From assembly GCA_017979445.1 (NCBI GenBank), contig CM030708.1, positions 30,785,613 to 30,849,612 of the forward strand: DNA of 64,000 nt, in the 5' to 3' direction. Below the pieces are notes generated by a model that saw nothing but the letters and a program-made list of their open reading frames with translations, did no database searches and was not told the DNA's origin. This document shows positions 52,843 to 63,740 of this stretch, piece after piece. The stretch's first letter is position 1. The number at the start of each line of letters is the position of its first letter. The stretch is from Akebia trifoliata. Taxonomy: Eukaryota > Streptophyta > Magnoliopsida > Ranunculales > Lardizabalaceae. Position numbers and translations under genes: made by a program.

Positions 52843-53572
52843 TTTTGGGTGATATAGACATACACATCCATGTTTTAGTGAATATTTGGGATAACCCCAT
52901 TTTTTTTTATAACTGATAACATAGCCCTCTTGAATCCAGTCTACTATAATTGACTAATGAAATATGTGCTTAAATATCCATATCTCCAACCATGTAACCC
53001 CAAACCCTATATATTTAGATAGTTGCTATTGCCACACCAACTTTTACTAATGTTGCACCAATTCCTATATAAATCATCAAAAAATTGGACATAGTTGGTC
53101 TGGCGTTAGTAATAAATGATGTGGCAATAGCAACTCTCTATTTTTATTACCGAAGCTAATCATTTGTAACCTCTTAGGGTCAAAAAATTTACCTTCTTCT
53201 CCAACTTTGAGATTATATCTTCTTCATCCTTCAAATTTATAAAACATGATATGATTTTTGGAGAAGTTGAAGATGATGGAATTTTGGATAGAAAAATTGA
53301 AGATTTTCTAGAAGGGATTAAGGTGAAGTTGAAAATAATAAATTGAAGATGAGGATGAACGGATATATAAAAAATTTACAATAGAGATTTAAGAGTTTGA
53401 ATATGGCAAATTTTTCTCCCAGAAAAAATCTAGGGTTTTTTTACTCAAGAATATGATGGGGGCATTTAGGTCATTTTTCTTTAGTTTGTAAGAGAAGATC
53501 AAGGTCAAGGGAAACATATCAACAATTTTAAAACATAGGGATATCTCAAGATGGTGTCTACATCACCCTTAT
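52843..53572. mobile_element. MITE with terminal repeat GGGTGATRTAGAC
   Basis: The left end GGGTGATATAGACATACA is complementary to the right end GTGTCTACATCACCC. The body matches the dispersed repeat at 56,015-56,600, 1-540, 17,000-17,170 and 38,210-38,675 (AACATAGCCCTCTTGAA..., GGGGGCATTTAGGTCATTTT). No target duplication was identified and there is no coding. Confidence 0.7.
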
Positions 53573-55440
53573 AACTTTCATCATTCAAAAGAGGCGGTTA
53601 AACCCTGACTTTCAAGGTTCCTTCTTTGAGCTTTAAGGAATTTTCCATTAAGAAGATAGTCAACTCTAACAGACTTAATTGTTAGGCTAATCATTTAATT
53701 AAAATTAATTTGGCTTATTGGATTCATGGCTCAAGTTTCCTTACACCCGAAGTACCAATTTTTAGTCTTTTAAGCATCATTATAATTATTATATGTGTGA
53801 TAGTTTAAATCTTTTGGACAATATTTGATAATTTAAACAAATTACGAATCATTTTAATTAATTCAAACTTTAAATTTTTATAACTTTGATTTGAATTACA
53901 AATTAAGCAAAACTTTAAAGGAAAATGCTGGAATGACACAAACGGAGACACAAAGATGATAAAAATGATGTGGTGGCGTACACATAATCGTAGATGCTTT
54001 TTATTCGTATCTCGTGGAAAAGCATCTACAGTAATGTGCACGCCACCACGAGTTTTTGTCACCTTTGAGTTTCCATTGGTGTCACCGCAGCACAATTCAA
54101 CTTTAAAATTAAACCCAAAGTCATAATAAGTTTCAAGACATAAAAAAACAATGCAAATTCGCCCAAAAAAATTGAATTTTGTTAACATGTGCCCTAAATT
54201 GCAATAAATACACTTTGGAAATTGGATTTTATACTGAAAATGCCCTTTTTTTTTTTTTATCAAAATACCCCTCGATACCCAGAAATTTATTCAAAATATC
54301 CCAAAGACCCAAACCTAATTAGCTAACTATGTTCAAAGTTCATGAAGTAAATCGCAGTTTCACATTAGAATTGTCAAGAAACACTGCAATTTTACACGTG
54401 TAGGATTTCTTGAGAGAAGGAGAAGCTCTCACTAACGATAGGCTTTGACATTTGAACCCATAGTTTCTCACCTACCCTTCCAGTCAAATTTGACCTTCGT
54501 GAGAGGACAGAAGTGCCAAGTTTTGATTCTGACCCAAACTAAGGTCAGAGCTTCTCTTCAAATACCCAATCCCTTTCACAAACCTAGAGATATTAATGGG
54601 CTGGGCCAAGTCCATCCCATGCATCTAATGATCCAGGCTCGTCCGTTGAGCTTATATCACAAGCCGAGCCAAATCCTATAAAAAAATTGGGCCTTTCCTG
54701 ACCAAGTATGTCAACTAAATGGGCCCAATAGCGCCACATCAATTGGTCAATCCAATTCCTGGTCAGAGCCTCTCTACAAATACTCAATTCCTCGCACCAA
54801 CTTCGAGCTGTTAATGTGCTGGGCCAAATCCTAACACTACACCAATTGGTCAGGCCAATTCTCGGTCCACTTATATAAAATGGGTATTTATTACAGTGTT
54901 TGTTTCTTAGTATCTTGGCTTACTATCACTCTTGAGCATATTGACAAAAATATACAACTTTTTTATTAAAAAAATCATGATTTATTTGAAAAATCACGAA
55001 GTTTTGACAAAAATCTTTGAATTTTCAAAAAAACCACGACTAAATCCTGATTTACTCATGACTTTTTAAAAAATCACAGATTGTTTTTATTTTTAGCATT
55101 TGTTTAACTGTTATTTTTTTCTTTAATATGTAAAATATATATTTTTATACTTAGAAAAGTTATTTTTTTTAATTTATCCAATGTTTTTCTAACTTTATTG
55201 ATTTTTTCCAACTTTTTTCAAAGTTTTCTATAGCCGAATTATTCTCAAACCGACTTTGTTACTATGCTCTTGAGAACAGACACTCTCGATGTCTATGGTT
55301 TATTGATAGAGATAATTGCAAAGGATGGTTAGATTATAGATTTTCTACAACTCATTTTTTGCATATGGACTTCATGCAATTAAGGCCTCCATTTTGCTAT
55401 TAAGGCCTTTCAGATGTCCAAACTTTAGAGCTTTTCTTTT
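53573..55440. repeat. Upstream block of PI-I copy 3, duplicate of 41.4-42.5 kb
   Basis: See 41,118-42,560. The block is longer here, with extra low-complexity and GGGCCTTTCC-type sequence at 54,590-54,850. The 152-codon frame at 53,805-54,263 (-) shows no domain and is not conserved in the other copy. Confidence 0.7.
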
Positions 55441-55766
55441 AACTCGAATATAGTTACATGATAGATCATCAGTTACAATGTTCATAAGTTCTTGAAGAAT
55501 TGAATCAACATCCTCGATTACAAAAAAAAAAAAAAAATTCATTCCCACAAACCCCATGCCTTGCCAAAAAATATGCCACTCTATTTGTTTTCCTTCAATG
55601 GAACGGAAAAGCACAATCTTGCCAAAATCTGGATGTTTGCAATCACTTCATACTGCCAAGAAGGTATCATCACCTTGTTCAAACAATTAATGGAGTACAT
55701 AGAATCTGAACAAATCTGGATTTTAATGTACCCTTTTGTTTTGGTTTAATGCACAAACCACCATGA
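55441..55766 (-). other. Unrecognised, possibly decayed coding
   Basis: The minus strand has weakly protein-like text (RSIEGKQIEWHIFWQG; VIEDVDSILQELMNIVTDDL) interrupted by a 15-base A-run. It might be a decayed RNase H-like segment of a LINE, but I cannot confirm a family. Confidence 0.25.
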
Positions 55767-55880
55767 TCATAATCATAATCACGATCTTGATCACGATCAC
55801 GATCACGATCACGATCTTGTTCTTGATCACGATCTTGATCATGATTAAGATTGTGATCGTGAGATCTTGATCTTGATTGG
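55767..55880. repeat. 6-bp minisatellite (GATCAC/GATCTT)n
   Basis: About 18 units of GATCAC, GATCTT and variants. The RD/QD-rich reading frame across it (55,679-55,939, -) is a by-product of the repeat. Confidence 0.85.
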
Positions 55881-56011
55881 AGAGAGAATAATGGAGAGAG
55901 AAAATTTTCGGCCCTTAAAGGACCGAAAATGATTCCCATCGATGATTTTTAAAAAATTTGGTTCTTTTTGCGAATTAAAATTTTTTTAATAATTTCCCCA
56001 TCATCCAAAGT

Positions 56012-58687
56012 TATGTCTTGGGTGATTTAGACTTTGGACGTACCCTCCACATTTTGGTAAATATTTGTACACCCCATGTTTTAAGACTGATGACATAGCC
56101 CTCTTGAACTTGGTCTACTTCAATTGTCTAAAGAAAATTACTTAAATAACTTAAACGACATCTTCTTCAACCTAGCCAAAAACCCTTGATTTTTCTTTTC
56201 AAAATTGATTTATTCTTAATCTTTTATTAATTCATCTCTATGTTAGGATTCTATCAACTAAATTATTTGAAAATGAAGAAGAAAGTAGGATTTATGGATA
56301 AGTTGATTAGGGAATTTTGAGTAAAAAATCAAGGATTTTCTAAAAGGGGTTGAGATAAGGTTAAAAACATTTATTGGATTGAAGACGAGGATAAAAATGT
56401 AAAAAATAATTTATACTAGAGATTGAAGAGCGTAAAATGATAGATTTTTGAGAGATAAATCAAGGATATTTGGCTAGAGGTTGAAACAAGGGCATTTAGA
56501 TAATTTTTCAATAGTCTCTCAGTGAAGACCAAGGTAGGGGGCATGTCCTCAATTTGAAAACAGAGGAGGTTATCTCATATAACTTCATAACTTTTAGCAG
56601 AGTCAAAAAGAAGGGGTTGACTCTTACTTTCCAGGTTCTTTCCACGTGGATTTTCCATTTATTTTTGGAGTTTTGGACTTCTTGACGATACGTTTTGACA
56701 TTTTAAACCTTCAAAATCAGAAAGGAAAAAAAAAAAAAAAGTGGAAATTTGGTAACGAACATGAAGTGCTTCTTACATTCCAATTTCTTAAATTATTTGT
56801 CATACCCTAATTAATTAAAGATTAAAACACACCATTCAAACATTACACAAGTTTGATTCAAGTTATTACCCAACGTTATAAAAACATTATAATTATCAAA
56901 ATATGTTTTCAAGCGAGTTTACTGGTAGTTGATGAACTTGATGATAATTGCTGGAAATTTTATCGTTAAAAAAAATAAGGATATTTGTCTTTAAATTTAT
57001 GAGTGAGATTGCCACTTTTATCAATGAAATTTATTCTCTAAATTTACCAATGAATTTGTCACTTTATTATCAGCAAGATCATCAATTTAAATAAAAATAC
57101 CTACTAACGAACTCACTTGAAAACATGTTTTGAGCATTAAAATGAACAGAGTACTGGAATTGGAACTTTTGCAAAACTAATCTCTGCGTGTCACATCACA
57201 TCCAACATCCTATCACGTGACACCGTTTAAGTAGTCAAATGTAGAGGGGGTATATAAAGACTCGAAGTCAAGACCTAGGAAGCAATCCTAGTCCTTCCTT
57301 ACCATTTTAAAATACTCTTTGTTCGGCATATAAATGGTTTGGAAGGAGGCCCATCACCATCTATTTTCTACAGAATTAAACAATCAAAATGATTATCTAA
57401 GTATACCACACTTGAAATGAAAACAACTCAATTTCACAAGTGTTTAATACAGTTAATTGTATTTTGCAGAAAGCTAACGTCTACAGCCGTTAAGTGCAAA
57501 ATGTCACTAAAAGATGTCCACGAAACTAAGTACTACATTAAGGAGCATTTCACCACTAAATTGGGAAACAATTGATTTTGGTAATTTTTTCTAGCCATTT
57601 CAAGATCCCTCCCAACTCTTGCAATACTCATCGCCCGCCATCGAATGAAGAATCTGGTCCATCAACAAGTTGGCCTGTAGATAGAAACCAATTGTAAGTG
57701 TAGTATCCCTCGCCGTACAATTATACTAATCTTTTAGATGAAAATGTTAAAAAAAAAAAAAATCAAGGAAAAAAACGAAGAAGAAAATGAAAGAACAAAC
57801 ATGTTTTGTTTATGGAATTAGAGGTCTCAACCATTTTCTTTGTTCTCTTTGAATATTTGTCTTACCATAATTGATGTCTACATTTTTTGAAACTAAAACA
57901 ATAACAAAGATTCCAAAATTATATCAATCTGCACCCAAATGTTTACTCTTATCTCATGTTGTCATTGGTCTTTGTTATTAGACCTCCAAGACTTCCGTTT
58001 TAAACAACGAATCAGGATTCATGTAAAAATATTTGGTACATGTTATAAATATTAACAAAGGAACGTGTAACTGGAACATTCTAAAGAATGAGAAAAAAAA
58101 AGGATGCTGATTGATGTTCAAGGTAATAAAAGTGGGTACAAAGATATTTGAATTAACATAAGACTAGACATTAGACAAAGTTCAATAAAGAAACAAGATT
58201 TATTCAGCCAATCCCAAATTATTTGGATAAAGTTTCGATAATGGTAATTTCTTACTGAACATTACGAAAATATTTCACCTGAATCAAATTAAAGCCTTCT
58301 TATTTGGTTAAAATTGCAAAATTAGTTCCCAATTCACACATTGATGAAGCTACAAAATGATTATTCCCTAATCACCAGTGTTAAGGGTAAATAATTTAAA
58401 AAAATAGTACCATAAAATTTTGAGCAAAATCATACCATTAATTTTATTTTATTTTCTGATAAATAATTAAATATCTTAAAAAATTTAATATGAAGTTAAT
58501 TTTGCAAATTACATAGTAAATTAGAAGTTAAGATGGAGGAAAAAATAATATTCGATGACGCATTAAATAGATCTACATTTTAGCAAACCTACATACGTAC
58601 ACAATCTGAAATTAATGTTTTGCTCCATTTTAGCAAAAAATTGTGAGAGACCAAAGAGAAACGATAAATTACCAAGAGAAGCACTTT
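56012..58687. repeat. 3' flank of NLR unit C (segmental duplicate)
   Basis: Aligns with 1-3,400 and 16,862-19,970. The left part starts with the MITE-like end GGGTGATTTAGAC (56,015-56,027). Compared with unit A it lacks about 640 bp near 57,178, corresponding to 1,108-1,945. No gene. Confidence 0.82.
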
Positions 58688-58690
58688 AAC
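58553..58690. repeat. Direct repeat left of the foldback
   Basis: About 140 bp (TTCGATGACGCATTAAATAG ... GCACTTTAACC), repeated with about 8% differences at 60,020-60,157. Units A and B have this sequence once. The pair brackets the foldback. Confidence 0.82.
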
Positions 58691-59131
58691 CGGCCATTCA
58701 ATGGCCGGTTTTTTTCTCTCTATTTTTCTCTCTTTTTATTTTTTTGAATTTAAAAAAATCAAATTTTTTACATTTTAACCAGCCATTCAATGTCCTCTAA
58801 ATTTCTCTCTCTTTTTGTTTTTTTAATTAAAAAATCAAAATTTTATATTCTAACCGACCATTCAATGTCCTCTAAATTCCTCTCTCCTCTTTCTCTCTTT
58901 TTGTTTTTTTAATTAAAAAAAATCAAATTCAAATTTTTACATTCTAACTGGCTATTCAATATCCTCTAAATTTCTCTGTCCTTTTCTCTCTCTCTCTCTC
59001 TCTTAAATTTAAAAAAAAATGATTTTTTTACATTTTAAATGGCCATTCGATGTCCGCTAAATTTCTCTCTTTATTTTTTAAATTAAAAAAACTAATTTTT
59101 ACATGTTAAATGGCCAATCAATGTCCGTTGA

Positions 59132-59197
<66 letters not shown>

Positions 59198-59614
59198 TTT
59201 TTAAATTTAAAAAAAAAAAAAAGAATTTTTACATTCTAAACAGCTATTCAATGTCCGTTGAATTTCTCTCAGAATTTTTTTAAAATGAAATGGCTATTCT
59301 AAACAGCTATTCACTAAATTTGTATCTTTTTGTTAAATAATTATTATATTTGGTTTTTTTTTTTATAATTTTTCCTTTTAAAAAAATTCTGAGAGAAATT
59401 CAACGGCATTTAATAGCTGTTTAGAATGTAAAAATTCATTTTTTTTTAATTTAAAAAATAGAGAGAGAAAGAGATAGAGGAGAGAGAAATTCAACGGACA
59501 TTGATTGGCCGTTTATAATGTAAAAATTCATTTTTTTTTAATTTAAAAAATAAAGAGAGAAATTTGGCGAACATTGAATGGTCGTTTAAAATGTAAAAAT
59601 TCGTTTTTTAAAAT

Positions 59615-59661
<47 letters not shown>

Positions 59662-59963
59662 GAGAGAAATTTAGAAGGTATTGAATAGCCGGTTATAATG
59701 TAAAATTTTGATTTTTTTAATTAAAAAAAAAATAGAGAGAGAAAGAAGAGAGAGAAATTTAGAGGACATTGAATGTCCAGTTAGAATGTAAAAATTTGAT
59801 TTTTTTAATTAAAAAAACAAAAAGAAAGAGAAAGAGGAGAGAGAAATTTAGAGGACATTGAATGGCTGGTTAAAATGTAAAAAATTTGATTTTTTTAAAT
59901 TAAAAAAATAAAAAAAGAGAGAAAAATAGAGATAGAAAAAAACCGGCCATTAAATGATCGGTT
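58688..59963. repeat. 1.28-kb foldback of mirrored tandem repeats
   Basis: The left arm (58,688 to about 59,300) has seven or eight degenerate 70-130-bp units. Each has GGCCATTCAATGTCC, CTCTAAATTTCTCTC, a CT-rich run, a T-run, AATTAAAAAAATCAAA and TTTTTACATTYTAAC. The right arm (about 59,380-59,963) carries the same units reverse-complemented in mirror order. A short spacer with CACTAAATTTGTATC lies at the centre (about 59,326). Each end is itself a palindrome (left: AACCGGCC, ATTCAAT, GGCCGGTT). (CT)n expands to about 27 repeats at 59,140-59,193. It is absent from units A and B. No coding capacity. Confidence 0.9.
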
Positions 59964-60019
59964 TATTACCTTTTTCGTAATTTTCACTAAATTTGTATCT
60001 TTTTATTAAATAATATTCG

Positions 60020-60285
60020 ATGACGCATTAAATAGATCTACATTTTACCAAATCTAAATACGTACACAAGCTGAAATTAATGTTTTGCTCCATTTTTGCA
60101 AAAAATTGTGAGAGACCATAGAGGAACGATGAATTAACAAGAGAAGCACTTTAACCGTCTAACGTGGATCCACCTGTATCAAAAAATTAAAAAAATGGCA
60201 CTGAATCAGATTCTCAAAAAGTTAGTAAAATATTATAATAGAAACCAAAAGAAGGAATTATTATTAAGGGATCTTTGCTCTCACA
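60020..60285 (-). other. Direct repeat right of the foldback and 3' UTR of NLR-C
   Basis: 60,020-60,157 repeats 58,553-58,690; the rest is the conserved 3' flank next to the NLR-C stop codon. If the transcript ends distally it would run into the foldback. Confidence 0.6.
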
Positions 60286-63186
60286 TTATTTTACTAGAGA
60301 AGCTTCTAATTTTGATCTGAAAAGAGGCCTATTCAAATTTGGACATCCATCCACTCTAACGGAGTCCACAGGACAATTTTGAAGAAAACTTCCTCGGCAG
60401 ATGCTGGTTAGACAATTTAAACCAACCAGTGTAACAGATTTTAACTGAGGTAGCAAACCTTCCTGATGATCCTCTGCTTCCTCTTCCTCATCATCTTCTA
60501 TTGTAATTATTTCCACCAATTCTTCACACTTCGCTACTGACAAATAACCTAGTCGTTGGAGATTGCGTGCTAAGCGGAATGAGAAGAGACTCTTCAATTT
60601 ATGGCATGCTGAAATTTCCAAAACTTCCAAATTTCCGAAGGTTTTGGGGGATGATAACCCATGCACAATTTTCTTCATGTTTCCCATCTCTGTGATAATT
60701 AATATCTCCAAACATATAAATGAATCTTGTGGAGTCTCCTCGTCGATCCTTATTAGATGGTCTATCTCATCACATCTTCTAATACGAAGATATTTCAAGT
60801 GGCTGTAACCCCTTACTGCATCCAAGTCTGTAACACTGTTGAAACCATAGCAGGATTCTAAGATTAAAGAAGTGGCTCTCACGAATAATACCTTAAGAGT
60901 AACTAACTGGCTCTCTCGAATCGGATTCCCTTTATAGATTTCGAATTTCCTCTGGTCCCTCGTTCTCTTCAAGTCCCAAAATGTATGACTCCGGAAATAG
61001 GCATGTTCCATGGGAGTAACACATATATGATAGCTGTTTAGATTTTTCCATGAGCAGGATATTTCTGCAGACGCAACTCCCTCTATTGTTAGGTCGATTT
61101 GTAGTTCCACCAGATTTGCCAATGATGCTACCTCTGCAAAGCTAGCATTCTTTGGGCCTCCACTACTACTTGAACATTCCTCTTCCATGTCCCATTTCTT
61201 AAAGCTTCTCCCCATGCGCAATTCTTCCAACTTAGTCAGCCTTGACAAAACATTTGGTGCAACTCCTGACAAAATCTTCGTCCATGACAAATCTAAGCAC
61301 CTTAGATTGGTGAGATTACCAATTTCTTCCGGCAAAATCTTAATAATTGACTCCGACATACGAAGTATTTCTAGATTCTTCAATCCTCCAAGTACAGATA
61401 TGTTAATCAAATCATTTTTCAGATTTCGCAGATACAAAGCCCGAAGGTTTGTGAGGTATCCAAGTGACTTTGGGATTGAGTTCAGAGAAGTGCTGCTTAG
61501 ATCAAGGACAGTAAGTGCTTTCACCATTTCAAAGAAATTATCTTGATTTATTTCTAAATTCTTATTTTCATTTAGTAATAGGGTGCGGAGTTGTGGGCAT
61601 TCTAATGGACTTGGGAGCTCAATACTTTCACTACGCATAAATGAAATCCACTTGTATCGGTTTAGTATCTCCGTCTCAGGCCACTTTCTCAATCTTACCC
61701 CTGCTTTTGCCCAAAACCCATTGTCCTCATCTGATGCAATTGATATAGCGACATCCCGAACTACATCGTGCATTTGCACATAGTCGGTACCCCAACCATG
61801 ATCTGTTAACAGACCACAAGCCTTTAATCTTGAAACGTAAGTATACAGCTTGTTTGATGCTTCCTCCAAACTTCCGTCTACGTTCAAAAACCCTTCTACT
61901 ATGCCATAATCTCTGATGTCAAGTAAAGGAATAGGGTAGTCCTCCGGGAAGAGGCAAAAGAACAAGAAACAGAGCTTGATTTCTGGCCCCTTCAAATGGT
62001 CGTAGCTGTATCTCAACGATCTGATCACTTCTGGAATTATACCTTTTAATTCAATTGGGTCGGGATTTTCTAATGCCCTTAACGCATTTTTCCATTCAAA
62101 TTCTTCCTCCACATCTCCCAAAGTTGACCCTAGTGTGACGATTGCCAACGGTGCACCCTGACATTTTCTTACAATCTTCTCTGCAAGAGGAGCTAAAGTA
62201 GTCCTTGTAACGACGTCACCTGCTTTTGCTTTGAATAGAATCCACGATTCATCGTCAAAGAGGGGTTCCACTTTGATTACCGATTGAATTCCCATTCCAC
62301 GACAAACATCATGTATTCGTGTCGTGATGATAATTTTGCAACCCAAGTGTTCATCTCCAGTCGGAATTCCTATAACAGCAGCAACCTCGAATGTCGTCCA
62401 CACGTCATCAAATATTATAAGAACCGAGTCCTCATCCTGCAACCTCTTGAGTAGTTTATTTGCTCTTACTTGTGGAGCACTGTCAGACTCAAGTTTCAAT
62501 CCCAACCTCTCCCCGATTTGATATTGAATTCTTTGGAAATCCGGGGAGTTGGACACGACCACCATTATAACTTTCTTGAAGAGTTGGCTTACTTCAGGTT
62601 TATTGTTTAGTTCATTGACAAGAGTTGTCTTCCCAATTCCGCCCATCCCATACAGTCCGATCGTTCTGATGTGCTCATCGCGTAATGCATCCATGACTCG
62701 ATTCATAACCAAATCCCTTGATCGCAACCCCACTACACAATCGGTCTGCACTGGTTCGACACTTGGAGGAGGTGGAACGTGAGAAACAGTACTGAAAGTT
62801 CCCTTCGCTTGGAGCTCATTGACAAGAAGTAACATCTGCACTGCTTGTTTACTTATCTGCCTACGTGATCTCCAATCTGAACACAATCCCTTGAAACATC
62901 TCTTATTCTCACTCACTCTTTCCTCTAGACTCGTCATCTTCACCCCCATAGCGTCTACTTCTTCCAACCATTTAGCCACAACTTCATTGATTTCTTCTAA
63001 TCTTCCACGTGCCTCAACTACTGAGTTTTGTACATCAGTTCCCATTCTACTTAGACGATTCGCTTCATTCTTGAGGTTGACAATGTTCTTATCATAATTT
63101 CTAAGATAAGAGATCTGACACTTAAGAGGAACAAACAAACCCTTGATGGGCTCAACCACGAAAGAAGACAAGAGTTCCAAGGCCAT
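60286..63186 (-). CDS. NLR-C: intact CC-NB-LRR resistance-type protein (966 aa)
   Basis: Single-exon CNL of the RPS2/At4g27190-like group; by family an intracellular receptor that recognises pathogen effectors or their effects and triggers immunity. It starts MALELLSS at 63,186. Regions: coiled coil about 25-90; P-loop GMGGIGKTT 180-188; kinase-2 LIIFDDVW 256-263; RNBS-B CKIIITTR 283-290; GLPL-equivalent CQGAPLAI 342-349; RNBS-D CFLFFCLFPEDY 406-417; MHD 472-474 within QMHDVVRDVA; LRRs from about 520 (LRTLLLN, LTVLDLS, LRALYLR, LEILRMS, LRCLDLS), with C-terminal irregular LRRs and an acidic DDEEEEAED stretch. It ends ..LEASLVK. Length and motif order fit the family, and no lesion is visible compared with A and B. 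No TIR, signal peptide or membrane segment. Confidence 0.95.
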   Translation of the reverse strand: MALELLSSFVVEPIKGLFVPLKCQISYLRNYDKNIVNLKNEANRLSRMGTDVQNSVVEARGRLEEINEVVAKWLEEVDAMGVKMTSLEERVSENKRCFKGLCSDWRSRRQISKQAVQMLLLVNELQAKGTFSTVSHVPPPPSVEPVQTDCVVGLRSRDLVMNRVMDALRDEHIRTIGLYGMGGIGKTTLVNELNNKPEVSQLFKKVIMVVVSNSPDFQRIQYQIGERLGLKLESDSAPQVRANKLLKRLQDEDSVLIIFDDVWTTFEVAAVIGIPTGDEHLGCKIIITTRIHDVCRGMGIQSVIKVEPLFDDESWILFKAKAGDVVTRTTLAPLAEKIVRKCQGAPLAIVTLGSTLGDVEEEFEWKNALRALENPDPIELKGIIPEVIRSLRYSYDHLKGPEIKLCFLFFCLFPEDYPIPLLDIRDYGIVEGFLNVDGSLEEASNKLYTYVSRLKACGLLTDHGWGTDYVQMHDVVRDVAISIASDEDNGFWAKAGVRLRKWPETEILNRYKWISFMRSESIELPSPLECPQLRTLLLNENKNLEINQDNFFEMVKALTVLDLSSTSLNSIPKSLGYLTNLRALYLRNLKNDLINISVLGGLKNLEILRMSESIIKILPEEIGNLTNLRCLDLSWTKILSGVAPNVLSRLTKLEELRMGRSFKKWDMEEECSSSSGGPKNASFAEVASLANLVELQIDLTIEGVASAEISCSWKNLNSYHICVTPMEHAYFRSHTFWDLKRTRDQRKFEIYKGNPIRESQLVTLKVLFVRATSLILESCYGFNSVTDLDAVRGYSHLKYLRIRRCDEIDHLIRIDEETPQDSFICLEILIITEMGNMKKIVHGLSSPKTFGNLEVLEISACHKLKSLFSFRLARNLQRLGYLSVAKCEELVEIITIEDDEEEEAEDHQEGLLPQLKSVTLVGLNCLTSICRGSFLQNCPVDSVRVDGCPNLNRPLFRSKLEASLVK
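62628..62650 (-). promoter_or_regulatory. Possible miR482/2118 target site in NLR-C P-loop
   Basis: Complement TCTTCCCAATTCCGCCCATC, the same as in A and B. See the NLR-A entry. Confidence 0.45.
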
Positions 63187-63740
63187 CTTTGTAAATTAAA
63201 CACTAAAGATCGATAAAGATGGAGAGCAGTAGCAGCAACAATACGAGTCCTGCTACCACCAAGTGAATAAACTTCATCAATCTTTACTTTTTAAACATGT
63301 CAAGAAAAAAAAATTTAATTCTAGAAGATGAATAAAAATTTTAATTCTAGAAGATGAATAAATTTTAATTCTGAAAATGAAAATCTGTTACTCATACACT
63401 CTAAAACTCAGAGTTAAATAAATAAAATAAAATCCCTATCAATAATGTTAAAGAAACTATATTCCTCTAAGCTTTCATTCCAATATATCTTACACTGCAC
63501 TCTTTTGGATGATCTAGGTACGACTTTTCTTGGAGATTTCGGATGGTTTTACATGCATTTTAAGACAAAGGCTGACCCTAAGATTTAACAGTTTCAAAAA
63601 AGAAACAAATAAAAATAGAGATTGAAGAGTTTGAAGATAAAGGAAATTTTGGCTGGAGGTTGAAGACAGGCATTAATGGAGAGCTAGATTGGGAAGAGAA
63701 AGACTATGTGAAAATGTACATTTACACACAAACACAATAT
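63187..63740 (-). promoter_or_regulatory. 5' flank of NLR-C
   Basis: Conserved with both other units up to CACAAACACAA (63,730-63,739), and free of the LINE and copia insertions seen in B and A. A short local duplication of TTTTAATTCTAGAAGATGAA occurs at 63,313-63,360. Confidence 0.6.

Noticed and set aside
53805..54263. 152-codon minus-strand frame
   Set aside because: Not preserved in the duplicate block at 41.5-42.2 kb and composed of low-complexity sequence.
55679..55939. RD/QD-rich protein resembling an SR-type splicing factor
   Set aside because: The dipeptide run is a direct product of the GATCAC/GATCTT minisatellite; no RNA-binding domain and no conserved neighbour frame.
58688..59963. 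CRISPR-like regular repeats
   Set aside because: Units are degenerate, contiguous, low-complexity and mirrored; this is a plant nuclear foldback.
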